Under the pieces are notes generated by a model. It searched no databases and had not been told where the DNA came from. It saw only the letters and a program-made list of their open reading frames with translations. The position numbers and the translations under genes are program-made. Below, one piece after another: positions 7,918-16,066 of a DNA stretch of 64,000 nt (positions within the stretch are counted from its first letter, which is position 1; each line of letters begins with the position of its first letter). Source of the stretch: Haloprofundus marisrubri (lineage in GTDB: Archaea > Halobacteriota > Halobacteria > Halobacteriales > Haloferacaceae); assembly GCF_001469955.1 (NCBI RefSeq), contig NZ_LOPU01000030.1, positions 124,001 through 188,000 of the forward strand, in the 5' to 3' direction.

Positions 7918-8541
7918 TTACAGGTCCCGGCCGAACCCGCGGACCGACGCTTCCACCGAGAGTAGAGCCGCCAGTATCAACAGACAGACGGCGGACACCA
8001 GTGCGAGCACGGAGACGTCGACGACGGAGACACCGAGACCCGCCTGTGCGAAGGGGTTCTCGCCGCCGACAGCGACGTAGCGTTCGACGGCCGAGACGCC
8101 GCCGAACCCGAGAAGCACGAACGCGTGCGTCATCGTCGTTGCGAACCCACCGGTGAAGAATCCGAGCAGCGAACAGACTGCTTCGGCGTTGAGCAACTCC
8201 CGTGCTTGTGTCTCGTTCATCGTCCGGCCGAGACGGAGTCGCCACAGGCCGACACCGGCGTGGCCGAGACCAGTCAGCGCGACGAGTGAGACGGCAACGA
8301 GACCGACGAAGGCGACTTTCGGCGTCGAGAAGCCGACACTGCCGGGGAGATACGCCCGCCGAAGCGCTCCCGGGAGGACTGCGAGCGCCGGATACAGCGC
8401 CGCCAGCGAGAACAGCAGGTAGCTCTGCCACGTGAGTTTCTGCGTCAGAGACTGCTGAAAGAGGCTGTGTCGCTCCGCTTGCAGTCGCTCGTAGGCGGAC
8501 TCGCCCAAGAGCGCGTCGGCAATCGGATCCTCGACGGACAC
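7918..8541 (-). CDS. haloarchaeal multi-pass membrane protein, unknown function
   Basis: 207 residues if started at GTG 8541 (VSVEDPIADALLGESAYERL). A hydrophilic N-terminus of about 40 residues is followed by four hydrophobic segments (near 42-60, 77-98, 120-148, 168-192) with conserved small residues. Upstream in-frame codons back to 8673 are rejected because they run through a TATA-like sequence (GATATATAAC near 8659-8668 on the minus strand) and encode an Arg-rich, non-conserved-looking stretch. It does not match a family that I recognise. The 256 bp between this gene and the methyltransferase gene hold that TATA element and nothing else I can support. Confidence 0.65.
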   Translation of the reverse strand: MSVEDPIADALLGESAYERLQAERHSLFQQSLTQKLTWQSYLLFSLAALYPALAVLPGALRRAYLPGSVGFSTPKVAFVGLVAVSLVALTGLGHAGVGLWRLRLGRTMNETQARELLNAEAVCSLLGFFTGGFATTMTHAFVLLGFGGVSAVERYVAVGGENPFAQAGLGVSVVDVSVLALVSAVCLLILAALLSVEASVRGFGRDL

Positions 8542-8797
8542 GGTGGTGGGTCTCCGCTCCCGGTATTTCAATCTAACGGCGGGAACTCCTCTCCTTCGGT
8601 CGATATCGTGTTTCAAACGGACGACAATTTTGCGTGTGTCGTGCGTACGTCTGACATAGTTATATATCCCCACACCCCACAGTTGTCATTGCGCAGTACA
8701 GTGCTGCACACCAATATGTCGTGGGCACACCGCGACACCTGACACACCTTCTCACCGCTCTCGTCCAGCGAGCGACGGTTCGAGACGCCAGCGCTAC

Positions 8798-9448
8798 CTA
8801 CGCGTTCTCCGACCATCGGAACAGTCGAAGCGTGTCGTTGCCCAGTCGTTCCGACGTCACTTCGGTGAGTCCGCGAGCGGCGAACGTCCGATTCCACGCG
8901 CGGTAGTACAGCGGAACCGCGTCGTCGACGTAGTTCACTTCGGGCGTCTCCGTCTCACCTCGTTGTGAGTTCGCGGACTCTTCGCTGGGGCCTTCGATTT
9001 CGACGGTCAGCAGGCGGTCGGCCGTGATGCGGGCGAGTTCGTCGAACACCCACTCGTTGTCCGGGTGGATGTGCTGGAGCGTCTCCATCGAGTAGACGAC
9101 GTCGAAGGCGTCGTCGTCGAACTCTTGGACGGCGTTCTCGATGGTGTCGATGTAGAACGTGCCCGCCGCGGCGAGTTCAGGGTACGCCTGCCGCATCACG
9201 GTCATCGCCTCCTCGTTGACGTCGATGCCGTGGAGGTCCTCGTAGCCGTGGTCGTGCAGATGTACGAGGTGGCGACCCGAACTACAGCCGAGTTCCAGAA
9301 TCGAGAGGTCCGACTCTGCTTCGGTGGTTCGCTCGATACACCGACGAATCGCCTCGCTGGTCTCGTCGGGCCCGTAGTGCGCGTAGTAGTCCGGCGAGAA
9401 CTCGCCGGACCGCTCGGCCCACCGCTGACGGAGTTCGTCGGGGGTCAT
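8798..9448 (-). CDS. class I SAM-dependent methyltransferase
   Basis: 216 residues with a Rossmann methyltransferase core: motif I LELGCSSGR at 51-59, the acidic ribose-binding residue in GIDVNEEAM near 74-78, and a motif IV-like FDVVYSMETLQH near 113-124. The C-terminal part after residue 150 includes a low-complexity acidic loop. The substrate cannot be inferred; small molecules and lipids are both common for this group. It is a single gene, transcribed in the same direction as the upstream cspA-like gene but 130 bp away. Confidence 0.85.
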   Translation of the reverse strand: MTPDELRQRWAERSGEFSPDYYAHYGPDETSEAIRRCIERTTEAESDLSILELGCSSGRHLVHLHDHGYEDLHGIDVNEEAMTVMRQAYPELAAAGTFYIDTIENAVQEFDDDAFDVVYSMETLQHIHPDNEWVFDELARITADRLLTVEIEGPSEESANSQRGETETPEVNYVDDAVPLYYRAWNRTFAARGLTEVTSERLGNDTLRLFRWSENA

Positions 9449-9580
9449 ACCGGACGAAGAGCGGCCGTGGGGTTAAGCGTCCGGTTCGACGGCCGTCGCA
9501 TGGAGAGAAGCGAGACACTATCGGAGTGAGTGCGAAAAATGTGGAGTCGGTCGAAAGTCGCTGCAGTGTGACTTCGGCGT

Positions 9581-9775
9581 TTACAGTCGAGTGACGTTCG
9601 TCGCGCGCGGGCCCTTCGGGGCCTGCTCGATGTCGAACTCCACTTCCTGTCCCTCTTCGAGGTCCGGACCGCCGACGTCTTCCATGTGGAAGAACACGTC
9701 TTCGTCCGCGTCTTCAGTCTCGATAAAGCCGTAGCCGCCGGTGTCGTTGAAAAAGTCAACCGTACCTTTCGCCAT
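9581..9775 (-). CDS. cspA: cold-shock domain protein CspA
   Basis: 64 residues, a single OB-fold cold-shock domain. RNP1 is GYGFIE at 14-19 and RNP2 is DVFFHM at 26-31; the aromatic residues in both bind single-stranded RNA or DNA. It is unusually acidic, as is normal for haloarchaeal versions. It acts as an RNA chaperone in the cytoplasm. Monocistronic; the upstream minus-strand sequence GGGTTATGAG near 9801-9810 is a TATA-like element about 30 nt before the ATG. Confidence 0.95.
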   Translation of the reverse strand: MAKGTVDFFNDTGGYGFIETEDADEDVFFHMEDVGGPDLEEGQEVEFDIEQAPKGPRATNVTRL

Positions 9776-9901
9776 TGCATCTGAGATAACTCGCTACCCA
9801 CTCATAACCCTTTTGAGCGATTGGCGAGCACGGCTCAGTGTTTCGGGGTGGTCGGAGACACTGTGGCGGGTCGAACACCGAAAGAACTGGCTTCGGCTCT
9901 G

Positions 9902-10243
9902 TTATCCACTGAGAACGCCGAGAGCGTGGAACAACCAGTCGAATAGCTGGAGAGAGACGACGAACATGAGTAGCATACTCGAAATCGAGACGACCACGGT
10001 GACGAGTCGGTGAGTTGGGTCTGAAAGGTCGCCGAATACGTGCCGCTTGAATGCGATTCCTACGATGCCACCAGTGGAGATGGTGAGTAGCGGGACGCTC
10101 CCGTATGCGATTATCAAGGGCCACGGGACGGGTGGGAACCCAGTGAGAATCCGAACGATGAGGGCCACACCTACGACGACGGCGATGAGAACGGCCCACC
10201 GTTTCACGAAATCGCTCAACGGACGGTCCGAGGGGTCGGTCAT
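9902..10243 (-). CDS. small membrane protein in AT-richer island
   Basis: 113 residues with three to four hydrophobic segments (about 14-34, 40-60, 82-108). The start at 10243 (MTDPSDRPLSDFV) is chosen over one at 10300, which would overlap the neighbouring lipoprotein gene and add a non-membrane leader. I do not recognise a family. The gene opens a stretch to about 11700 where codons with A/T third positions are visibly more frequent than in flanking core genes, suggesting acquired DNA. Confidence 0.6.
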   Translation of the reverse strand: MTDPSDRPLSDFVKRWAVLIAVVVGVALIVRILTGFPPVPWPLIIAYGSVPLLTISTGGIVGIAFKRHVFGDLSDPTHRLVTVVVSISSMLLMFVVSLQLFDWLFHALGVLSG

Positions 10244-10290
10244 CAGACGAGTAACTCTTTGGAATTGTGTTAAGTGTGAGTAGAGATATC

Positions 10291-10791
10291 TCAGGTGCAC
10301 GAGTGTACGACGCTGACGCCTTCCGAGTGTCTGGTGACTTTGAGACCGATGAGCGGAAGGTCGTCACAGTTCGCGGTGACGTACGAGATAATCTCTTTTT
10401 TGTCCCTGTGAACGGTCACGACGATAGCGAAACCGCGTGGCGGGTCTTCGATAGAACTGTTGACGGTTTCGTTGGCACCGAGAGTGAAGTTGCCATGTAA
10501 TCGGGCAGACTCGGGCACTTCCACCTTCGTGAAAGTTCGATTGTCACCTGGACTGGAAGGACCTACACCTTCTCCAATGGGGTAGGTTCCTTGTCTACCG
10601 TCGCTAAGACGAAGTGTAATATTGGCAGGTAGATCCACCACATACACTTTGAAGAAGGTCTTATCATCCACAAGATTCTCCGCGACAAACTCTACTGGCA
10701 CCTCTTGGTCTGCTGGTGCGTCGATGACCGAGTCGAGACATCCTGCACTGAGAACCAACAAGACGACGACGACCACCCCAACTTTCCTCAT
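10291..10791 (-). CDS. lipoprotein, copy 1 of a tandem paralogous pair
   Basis: 166 residues with an N-terminal hydrophobic segment ending in a lipobox LSAGC (lipidated C18), so it is exported and lipid-anchored on the cell surface. The mature part is beta-rich, with predicted N-glycosylation sequons (NIT, NRT, NFT, NET, NSS) and two cysteines near the C-terminus (ANCDDLP and HSC). It shares ELPxxxxxR, VPESARLHG and SYVTANCDDL with the downstream copy at 11073-11573, which is also 166 residues long. Function unknown. It lies in the same AT-richer island and strand as its paralog. Confidence 0.7.
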   Translation of the reverse strand: MRKVGVVVVVLLVLSAGCLDSVIDAPADQEVPVEFVAENLVDDKTFFKVYVVDLPANITLRLSDGRQGTYPIGEGVGPSSPGDNRTFTKVEVPESARLHGNFTLGANETVNSSIEDPPRGFAIVVTVHRDKKEIISYVTANCDDLPLIGLKVTRHSEGVSVVHSCT

Positions 10792-10834
10792 GGTGATAAC
10801 AGACAGACAAGTTACTTGAAGATATCTAGCTGAA

Positions 10835-11068
10835 TCAGATTGTCAATTCCTCGGAGGCCGAGTTTCTTATGTGCTCGACGAACACCCTCGTCGACCTCCA
10901 TTCCCCGACCGCGGAAGTGTGCCATAGTGCGGCGAACGGGTTGTACGGCGACCACTCCAGGTGCCCGAATACGTCGATTCTCGCATCAGAGCGCTCAAAC
11001 AGCATAATGTGCAGTCGCTTCGGGGCGGCGAACATCAGCGCGAATCGCCGAGCAACAGGGTTGTACTA
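10835..11068 (-). pseudogene. possible gene remnant between the paralogous lipoproteins
   Basis: A continuous frame (no stop from 11068 down to 10835) encodes YNPVARRFALMFAAPKRL and then an ordered, non-random-looking stretch with HLEWSPYNPFAALWH. The first in-frame ATG (11035) falls inside this block and a stop precedes it, so the segment looks like the decayed middle of a larger protein. I cannot name the family. A short functional ORF of 66 residues from 11035 is the alternative. Confidence 0.3.
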
Positions 11069-11072
11069 GAGG

Positions 11073-11573
11073 TTATACACAAGCATACGTTCCACTAGCA
11101 CCTTCTGGATCGTACTCCACCCTGAGCTGAGCCAACGCTAAGTCATCACAATTGGCCGTGACATAGGAGGCAATTTCTTCTTCGTTCTGATAGATAACAA
11201 CTACAATTGCAAAGTTTCGCGGGAGTGAAGAAATTGAGGTTTCGTTTGAGTCACCCGGCTTCAACGAATCTCTTCCATGAAGACGGGCCGACTCTGGTAA
11301 TTCAACAGTCTCATACACACGCCCATCTCCCGGGTCGTGGATACTGAGACCTTGACCGATAGAGGTGGTAACGCGTGAATCATTATCTCGACGAATAGAA
11401 TACTCTGCTGGGAGTTCGACGACAGAGACCTCCATCACCTTCGTGTCGTCCATCGAATTGTTGAGTATCAGCGTCACCGGCCGCTCTTGGTGGGTGGGCC
11501 GGTCGATTGGTAGTGTAGTACAGCCTGCGGTTAGAATGAGTAGTCCTATTAGGAGAACAAAGATTCGTTTCAT
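11073..11573 (-). CDS. lipoprotein, copy 2 of a tandem paralogous pair
   Basis: 166 residues from ATG 11573 (MKRIFVLLIG), with lipobox LTAGC and lipidated C18 at exactly the same position as copy 1. The mature domain keeps the copy 1 pattern: ELPAEYSIRRDNDSR, VELPESARLHG, SYVTANCDDLALAQL and a terminal cysteine. Overall the two look diverged to roughly a third to a half identity by eye, so the duplication is not recent. An upstream ATG at 11588 would only add five residues. Surface-anchored, function unknown. The 5' side (11574-11829) holds no gene apart from the tRNA fragment. Confidence 0.7.
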   Translation of the reverse strand: MKRIFVLLIGLLILTAGCTTLPIDRPTHQERPVTLILNNSMDDTKVMEVSVVELPAEYSIRRDNDSRVTTSIGQGLSIHDPGDGRVYETVELPESARLHGRDSLKPGDSNETSISSLPRNFAIVVVIYQNEEEIASYVTANCDDLALAQLRVEYDPEGASGTYACV

Positions 11574-11718
11574 TCTGAAAGCTAACACGGGTTCACATAA
11601 GTACCTAATTAGACCGACATTTGTGGTTCGGCGCTGCGGAGGCTGAGGTATTGGACCCGCTGGTACGCAGGTAGGCTAAGGAAGTAACGTCAAACTGGAA
11701 CCCGGACACAAATTAACA

Positions 11719-11743
11719 AGCCAGAAGCGGGATTTGAACCACG
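11719..11743 (-). repeat. broken copy of the tRNA-Thr 3' end (att-like scar)
   Basis: These 25 bases match the 3' terminal 25 bases of tRNA-Thr (11830-11854) at 22 positions, with two substitutions and one deleted base, in the same orientation. A second, shorter inverted look-alike of the T-arm lies at about 11777-11790. tRNA 3' ends are preferred integrase targets, so the copy is best read as a left-over attachment site marking the edge of the AT-richer island at 9830-11720. Confidence 0.55.
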
Positions 11744-11829
11744 GTCGTTCCGCTCACTGCGCTCGCTTCACTCACTGATTCAAATTCCACCGTCTCGCGC
11801 ACACGTCCTCGCTGTGCTCGGACGAGAAG

Positions 11830-11903
11830 AGCCAGGAGTGGGATTTGAACCCACGAAGTCTCGATTACAAGTCGAGTGCATGCACCGCCCATGCTCTCCT
11901 GGC
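11830..11903 (-). tRNA. tRNA-Thr (anticodon TGT)
   Basis: 74 nt. The acceptor stem GCCAGGA pairs with TCCTGGC and the discriminator is T. The D arm is GCAT/ATGC. The anticodon stem CTCGA/TCGAG holds loop CTTGTAA with anticodon TGT (reads ACA). The T arm is GTGGG TTCAAAT CCCAC. CCA is not encoded. No intron. It is flanked on its 3' side by an imperfect copy of its own end. Confidence 0.95.
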
Positions 11904-11913
11904 GCGCCGACAG

Positions 11914-12423
11914 TTATCGGTCCGTCGGGTCGGTATTATCGTTTTCGACACGCTTCTCTAACTCGACGCGGTGGAGGCGGTAGCCTCTGCGCTCGTACAG
12001 TCTGCGAGCGGCGTCGTTGTCGGCCATCGCTTCGAGTCGGACCACGCCCGCGCCGGCGTCGGCGAGCGCACCCTCTGCGGCGTCGAGCAACGCCGTTCCG
12101 ACGCCAGTGTTGCGATACTCCGGTTCGACGTAGACGTTCTGAATCGTGCCGCGGGGAACGTCCTGCTCGTAGCCGTCGGCCTCCGGTTCGAACATGACGA
12201 AGCCGACGATATCGGGGTCACGAGCGACTAACAGCCCGCCGGTGACGATGTGGCGCGTGATAGCGTCGTAAATTTGGCTGCGGTTCTCCTCGGCGTGGAG
12301 GTGTGAGCCGAACTCGCGCTGGCCGTCGGCGAGCGCCACCCACAACTCCGCGATACGCCCTGCCTCGGCCATCTCCGGCGGTTCTATCTGGATGTTCACG
12401 TGGGTTCGTCTCTGAGTCGACAC
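11914..12423 (-). CDS. GNAT family N-acetyltransferase
   Basis: 169 residues, a single GNAT fold. The acetyl-CoA pyrophosphate loop RNTGVG is at 104-109 (the R/Q-x-x-G-x-G/A signature), after strand beta4 IQNVYVE. The C-terminal part ends with NDAARRLYERRGYR, the typical motif B. It transfers an acetyl group from acetyl-CoA to an amine; the target is unknown. A GTG at 12399 is an alternative start that would remove the charged first eight residues. It lies ten bases 5' of tRNA-Thr on the same strand. Confidence 0.85.
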   Translation of the reverse strand: MSTQRRTHVNIQIEPPEMAEAGRIAELWVALADGQREFGSHLHAEENRSQIYDAITRHIVTGGLLVARDPDIVGFVMFEPEADGYEQDVPRGTIQNVYVEPEYRNTGVGTALLDAAEGALADAGAGVVRLEAMADNDAARRLYERRGYRLHRVELEKRVENDNTDPTDR

Positions 12424-12526
12424 GCTGACGTGACGCTGTTCGATTCGATGCTGTAATTTTCACCTTCGAGTACCATAGAGTTTTCTGCAATCGGCATCAG
12501 TGAGGGCGGTCCCGCGTCGGAATGAA

Positions 12527-12546
12527 GAAACACTTATAAGTGTTTC
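12527..12546. promoter_or_regulatory. perfect 20-bp palindrome containing the livH TATA box
   Basis: The half-site GAAACACTTA is followed directly by its exact reverse complement, and the centre TTATAA doubles as the TATA box for livH (ATG at 12578). A protein binding this palindrome would block TBP/TFB, so it is a strong operator candidate for the transporter operon. Observed directly; the regulator is unknown. Confidence 0.6.
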
Positions 12547-12577
12547 ACGTCCGCACACATCATGGTGATAGTTAACA

Positions 12578-13699
12578 ATGGGTATCGCTGAAACCTACTC
12601 CCGGAGTCGTCAGTTCGTCGACAGACGGCCGCTGACGCACTCACTCGCCGCTGCGGCTGGCGTCGGTCTCGTGCTGTATCTTCTGTGGGTACTCGTCTCG
12701 CAGTTGGTGACCGGACAGCTACAGATTCACGAACTCGGCGAACTGATGTGGGACGGACTGATGCGCGGCCTCGTCATCGGGCTGGCGGGCGTCGGTCTGT
12801 CGATGACGTACAGTATTCTGAACTTCGCCAACTTCTCGCACGGCGACTACATCTCCGCCGGCGCGTTCTCCGGGTGGGCGACGACGTACCTCATCGCGGG
12901 TCTCGGCCGGGCCGACATCGGGTCGCTGTTGCTCGTCGGTGCCGGCGGGTCGGTGTTCGGCGGCGCACTCGGCATCGGTATCTCGACGACGCCGCTGGCG
13001 GTGGTTCTCGGCGTCGTCGTCGCCGGCATCGGTGCGGTGGCACTGTCGCTGTTCGTCGACAGAACCGTGTTCAAACCGCTTCGCGGCGAGGACGGCATCA
13101 CGCTGCTCATCGCCAGCATCGGCGTCGCGTTCGCGCTTCGGTACTTGATGCAGTTCGTCTTCGGGTCCGACGTCCGGGGAACCACGTCGCAACCGCCGGC
13201 GTACTCCTTCTACGTCGTCGACGGCTGGGTTCGCGTCAACTATCACGACATGACGCTGTTCGTCGTCGCCATCGGCCTGATGGTCGGCGTTCACCTGCTG
13301 TTGCAGCGGAGCAAACTCGGCAAAGCGATGCGGGCGATGTCGGACAACGGCGACCTCGCTCGAATCACCGGCATCCCGACCGAAGGCGTCGTTCGCTGGA
13401 CGTGGATTATCGGCGGCGCGCTCACCGGTATCTCGGGGTACATCTTCGTACTCTGGAAAGGGACGCTCGCGTTCGACGACGGCTGGCTGCTCCTGTTGCT
13501 TATCTTCGCAGCGGTCATCCTCGGCGGCATCGGCTCCGTCTACGGCGCAATCGCCGGCGGCATCGTCATCGGCCTCACCGCGTCGATGGCGGTCATCTGG
13601 ATTCCGTCGGCGTTCGCCCGCGCCGCCGCGTTCGCCGTGATGATTCTCATCCTCTTGGTGCGTCCGCAGGGTATCTTCGCCGGGAGGGCCACAGCATGA
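12578..13699 (+). CDS. livH: branched-chain amino acid ABC transporter permease LivH
   Basis: 373 residues with about eight membrane helices. It carries LivH-type signatures: GLAGVGLSMTYSILNFANFSHGDYI near 69-93 and GRAMRAMS-like GKAMRAMSDNGDLA near 247-260, the loop that contacts the ATPases. It forms half of the translocation channel for leucine, isoleucine, valine or related amides. First gene of livH-livM-livG-livF; its stop overlaps the livM start (ATGA at 13696). It starts with a cytoplasmic segment of about 25 residues. Control is likely through the palindrome at 12527-12546. Urea or amide uptake (UrtB-like) is a less likely alternative. Confidence 0.92.
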   Translation: MGIAETYSRSRQFVDRRPLTHSLAAAAGVGLVLYLLWVLVSQLVTGQLQIHELGELMWDGLMRGLVIGLAGVGLSMTYSILNFANFSHGDYISAGAFSGWATTYLIAGLGRADIGSLLLVGAGGSVFGGALGIGISTTPLAVVLGVVVAGIGAVALSLFVDRTVFKPLRGEDGITLLIASIGVAFALRYLMQFVFGSDVRGTTSQPPAYSFYVVDGWVRVNYHDMTLFVVAIGLMVGVHLLLQRSKLGKAMRAMSDNGDLARITGIPTEGVVRWTWIIGGALTGISGYIFVLWKGTLAFDDGWLLLLLIFAAVILGGIGSVYGAIAGGIVIGLTASMAVIWIPSAFARAAAFAVMILILLVRPQGIFAGRATA

Positions 13700-15120
13700 G
13701 CGCCAACAACGGAGGTGACGCCGGTCCGGCGAATAGCGGCCGCGTCAACGACGTAATAACCCGACTCCGCGAGGGCGACGCGGGATTGATTCTGCTCGTC
13801 CTCGGCGGCATCTACCTCGCGTACATCATCAGCGGCGTCATCCTCGGCTACCAACTCCGCGGCCAACTCAACTCGATAGCCGCGCTGACGTTCTATATCG
13901 GCGTCTTCGCGCTGTTGGCGCTGGCATTGAACCTCCACTGGGGGTACACGGGACTGTTCAATATCGGCGTCGTCGGCTTCATGGCCGTCGGCGTCTACGT
14001 GATGGCGCTCGTCTCGAAACCCGTCTACACGCCGGGTGGAGCGGCACAGGTCGGCGGCCTCGGACTCCCGTTGTGGGTCGGTGTGCTCGCCGGGATGCTC
14101 GCGGCGGCGCTGTTTGGCTTCATCGTCGCGTTACCGGCGTTACGATTGCGGGCGGACTATCTCGCCATCGTCACCATTGCGATGTCCGAAATCGTCCGCT
14201 TCTCGTTTCTCTCCAGCGAGTTCCAGCAGTTCACGCTGTTCGGCAATCAGGTCGGCTTCGGCGGCGGGTCGGGGCTCATCCTCGACTACACGCAACCGCT
14301 CGAAGCGTTCTTCCGGACGTTCGGCCTCTGGGACGCCTATCTGGGCTTCGTCACCGCGTTCGGGTCGTTCGGGCCGCTGAACCTCAACAATCCGAAACCC
14401 ATCGTCGACAGCCTCATCTACGGCGGCGTGTTGCTGCTGTTCATCGGCGCGTACTACTGGCTGCTGAAGCGGACCGGCGAGTCGCCGTTCGGCCGCGTGC
14501 TGAAAGCGATTCGGGAGGACGAAGACGTGGCGAACGCTCTCGGCAAGAACACCAACCGGTTCAAAATCAAGTCGTTCATGCTCGGCTGTGCGCTCATGGG
14601 TCTGGCGGGCATCCTCTGGTTGGCCGTTCAGGGTGCGGTGACGCCGAACTTCTTCCGCCCGCGCATCACGTTCTTCGTCTGGATTGCGCTCATCATCGGC
14701 GGTGCGGGGTCGAACACCGGTAGCGTTCTCGGCGGCGCAATCTTCGCGGGCGTGCTGTATCAGGGGCCGCTCTACCTGAAAAACGTCTTGGAGGCGGTGC
14801 TGCCGCAGACGAACGCGCCGAACGGGTTCGGGCCGGCGGTCGCACCCATCTTCCAGTCGCTCGACCCGCTGCCGTTCGTCTGGTACACCCTCGACAGTAT
14901 TCGGCAGCTTCAGTTGGTCATCATGGGTCTCGTACTCATCTGGCTGATGCACAACCGCCCCGAAGGCCTGTTGGGTCACCGCAAGGAGATTGCGGCCAGC
15001 ATCGACCTCTCGCGGCCGACGCGACAGTCGTCGACTGCAGCGGCCGACGGGGGGTTCGTGAACGGAGTGAGCGAAACGAACGACAGTTCGGCGAACAGCG
15101 GAGGTCAGAGAGATGAGTGA
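13696..15120 (+). CDS. livM: branched-chain amino acid ABC transporter permease LivM
   Basis: 474 residues, longer than bacterial LivM (about 420). The core has about ten membrane helices with the LivM motif LNLHWGYTGLFNIGVVGFMAVG-type segment (near 85-105) and the ATPase-contact loop GRVLKAIREDEDVA. It is the second channel subunit. Its ATG overlaps the livH stop by four bases, and its own stop overlaps livG by eight. The last 45 residues are a Ser/Asn/Thr-rich hydrophilic tail. The segment near 350-380 contains an extended loop after ALIIGGAGSNTGSVLG. Confidence 0.92.
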   Translation: MSANNGGDAGPANSGRVNDVITRLREGDAGLILLVLGGIYLAYIISGVILGYQLRGQLNSIAALTFYIGVFALLALALNLHWGYTGLFNIGVVGFMAVGVYVMALVSKPVYTPGGAAQVGGLGLPLWVGVLAGMLAAALFGFIVALPALRLRADYLAIVTIAMSEIVRFSFLSSEFQQFTLFGNQVGFGGGSGLILDYTQPLEAFFRTFGLWDAYLGFVTAFGSFGPLNLNNPKPIVDSLIYGGVLLLFIGAYYWLLKRTGESPFGRVLKAIREDEDVANALGKNTNRFKIKSFMLGCALMGLAGILWLAVQGAVTPNFFRPRITFFVWIALIIGGAGSNTGSVLGGAIFAGVLYQGPLYLKNVLEAVLPQTNAPNGFGPAVAPIFQSLDPLPFVWYTLDSIRQLQLVIMGLVLIWLMHNRPEGLLGHRKEIAASIDLSRPTRQSSTAAADGGFVNGVSETNDSSANSGGQRDE

Positions 15121-16066
15121 ATCCGAAGAGACGACCGGAGTCGACGACGCATCGCAGTCGGTCGACGGAGGCCGAACGGAAACGAGAGGAGAAACCGACG
15201 GGGTCGACGAGAGGGACGAAACCGGCGCGGAGCCGACGACAACCGACGCGCAGTCGCCGTCGACGCTCGACACCGACGCGACGGGGAGCGAGACGGGTGA
15301 GTACCCGCTTCGCGTCGAGAACCTTCGCAAGACGTTCGGCGGCATCGTCGCCGTCGACGACGCGAGTTTCGAGGTCGAACGAGGCACGCTCACGGGACTC
15401 ATCGGTCCCAATGGAGCAGGTAAGTCGACGACGTTCAACCTCATCACGGGGATGCACACGCCCGACGAGGGCCGTGTGCTGTTCAACGGCGAGGACATCA
15501 CGGGCCTACCCCCACACCGTGTCGCCGACAAGGGACTCGTCAGGACGTTCCAAATCGCCCGAGAGCTCTCGGAGATGACCGTCTTGGAGAACATGATGCT
15601 CGCGCCGAAACACCAGCGTGGTGAGGCGCTGTGGCGCTCGGTGACGCCAGGCGTCCGAGACGACGTCGTTCGGCAGGAAGAGGAACTGCTCGAACGGGCG
15701 TGGGAGATGCTCGATTTCTTCGAGATAGACCACCTCGCCGAGGAGTACGCCGGCAATCTCTCGGGCGGCCAGCGCAAACTGCTGGAGATGGCGCGCGCGC
15801 TCCTGACCGACCCGGACATGCTGCTGTTGGACGAACCGTTCGCGGGCGTCAACCCGTCGCTGGAACACCGACTACTCGAACACGTCCACGAACTGCGCGA
15901 ACAGGGCTACACGTTCCTGTTGGTCGAACACGACATGGACCTCATCATGCAGAACTGCGAACACGTTATCGTCATGCACCAAGGCAAGGTGCTCACCGAA
16001 GGAACGCCGAGCGACATCAAACAGAACGAACAGGTCGTCGAAGCGTACCTCGGAGGCAACGTATGA
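15113..16066 (+). CDS. livG: branched-chain amino acid ABC transporter ATPase LivG
   Basis: 317 residues. The first 62 are an acidic Asp/Glu/Thr-rich extension not needed for the fold. The ATPase core follows: Walker A GPNGAGKST at 98-106, signature LSGGQRK, and Walker B MLLLDEPFAG with the LivG-specific C-terminal GKVLTEGTPSDIKQN segment. It hydrolyses ATP in the cytoplasm to power LivHM. Its stop overlaps the livF start (ATGA at 16063). An internal start near the core is possible, but none is favoured by position. Confidence 0.93.
   Translation: MSESEETTGVDDASQSVDGGRTETRGETDGVDERDETGAEPTTTDAQSPSTLDTDATGSETGEYPLRVENLRKTFGGIVAVDDASFEVERGTLTGLIGPNGAGKSTTFNLITGMHTPDEGRVLFNGEDITGLPPHRVADKGLVRTFQIARELSEMTVLENMMLAPKHQRGEALWRSVTPGVRDDVVRQEEELLERAWEMLDFFEIDHLAEEYAGNLSGGQRKLLEMARALLTDPDMLLLDEPFAGVNPSLEHRLLEHVHELREQGYTFLLVEHDMDLIMQNCEHVIVMHQGKVLTEGTPSDIKQNEQVVEAYLGGNV

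Noticed and set aside
8542-8673. N-terminal extension of the membrane protein at 7918-8541
   Set aside because: The extended start contains the TATA-like element within its first codons and encodes a basic, unstructured leader.
11741-11830. Short GCTCACTG/GCTCGCTTCACTC repeats as a CRISPR or transposon end
   Set aside because: Such runs are common in haloarchaeal GC-rich DNA. There is no regular spacer pattern and no transposase nearby.
14140-15852. 570-codon minus-strand frame across livM and livG
   Set aside because: Opposes two well-conserved transporter genes; the Ser/Arg-rich composition is typical of antisense frames in GC-rich DNA.
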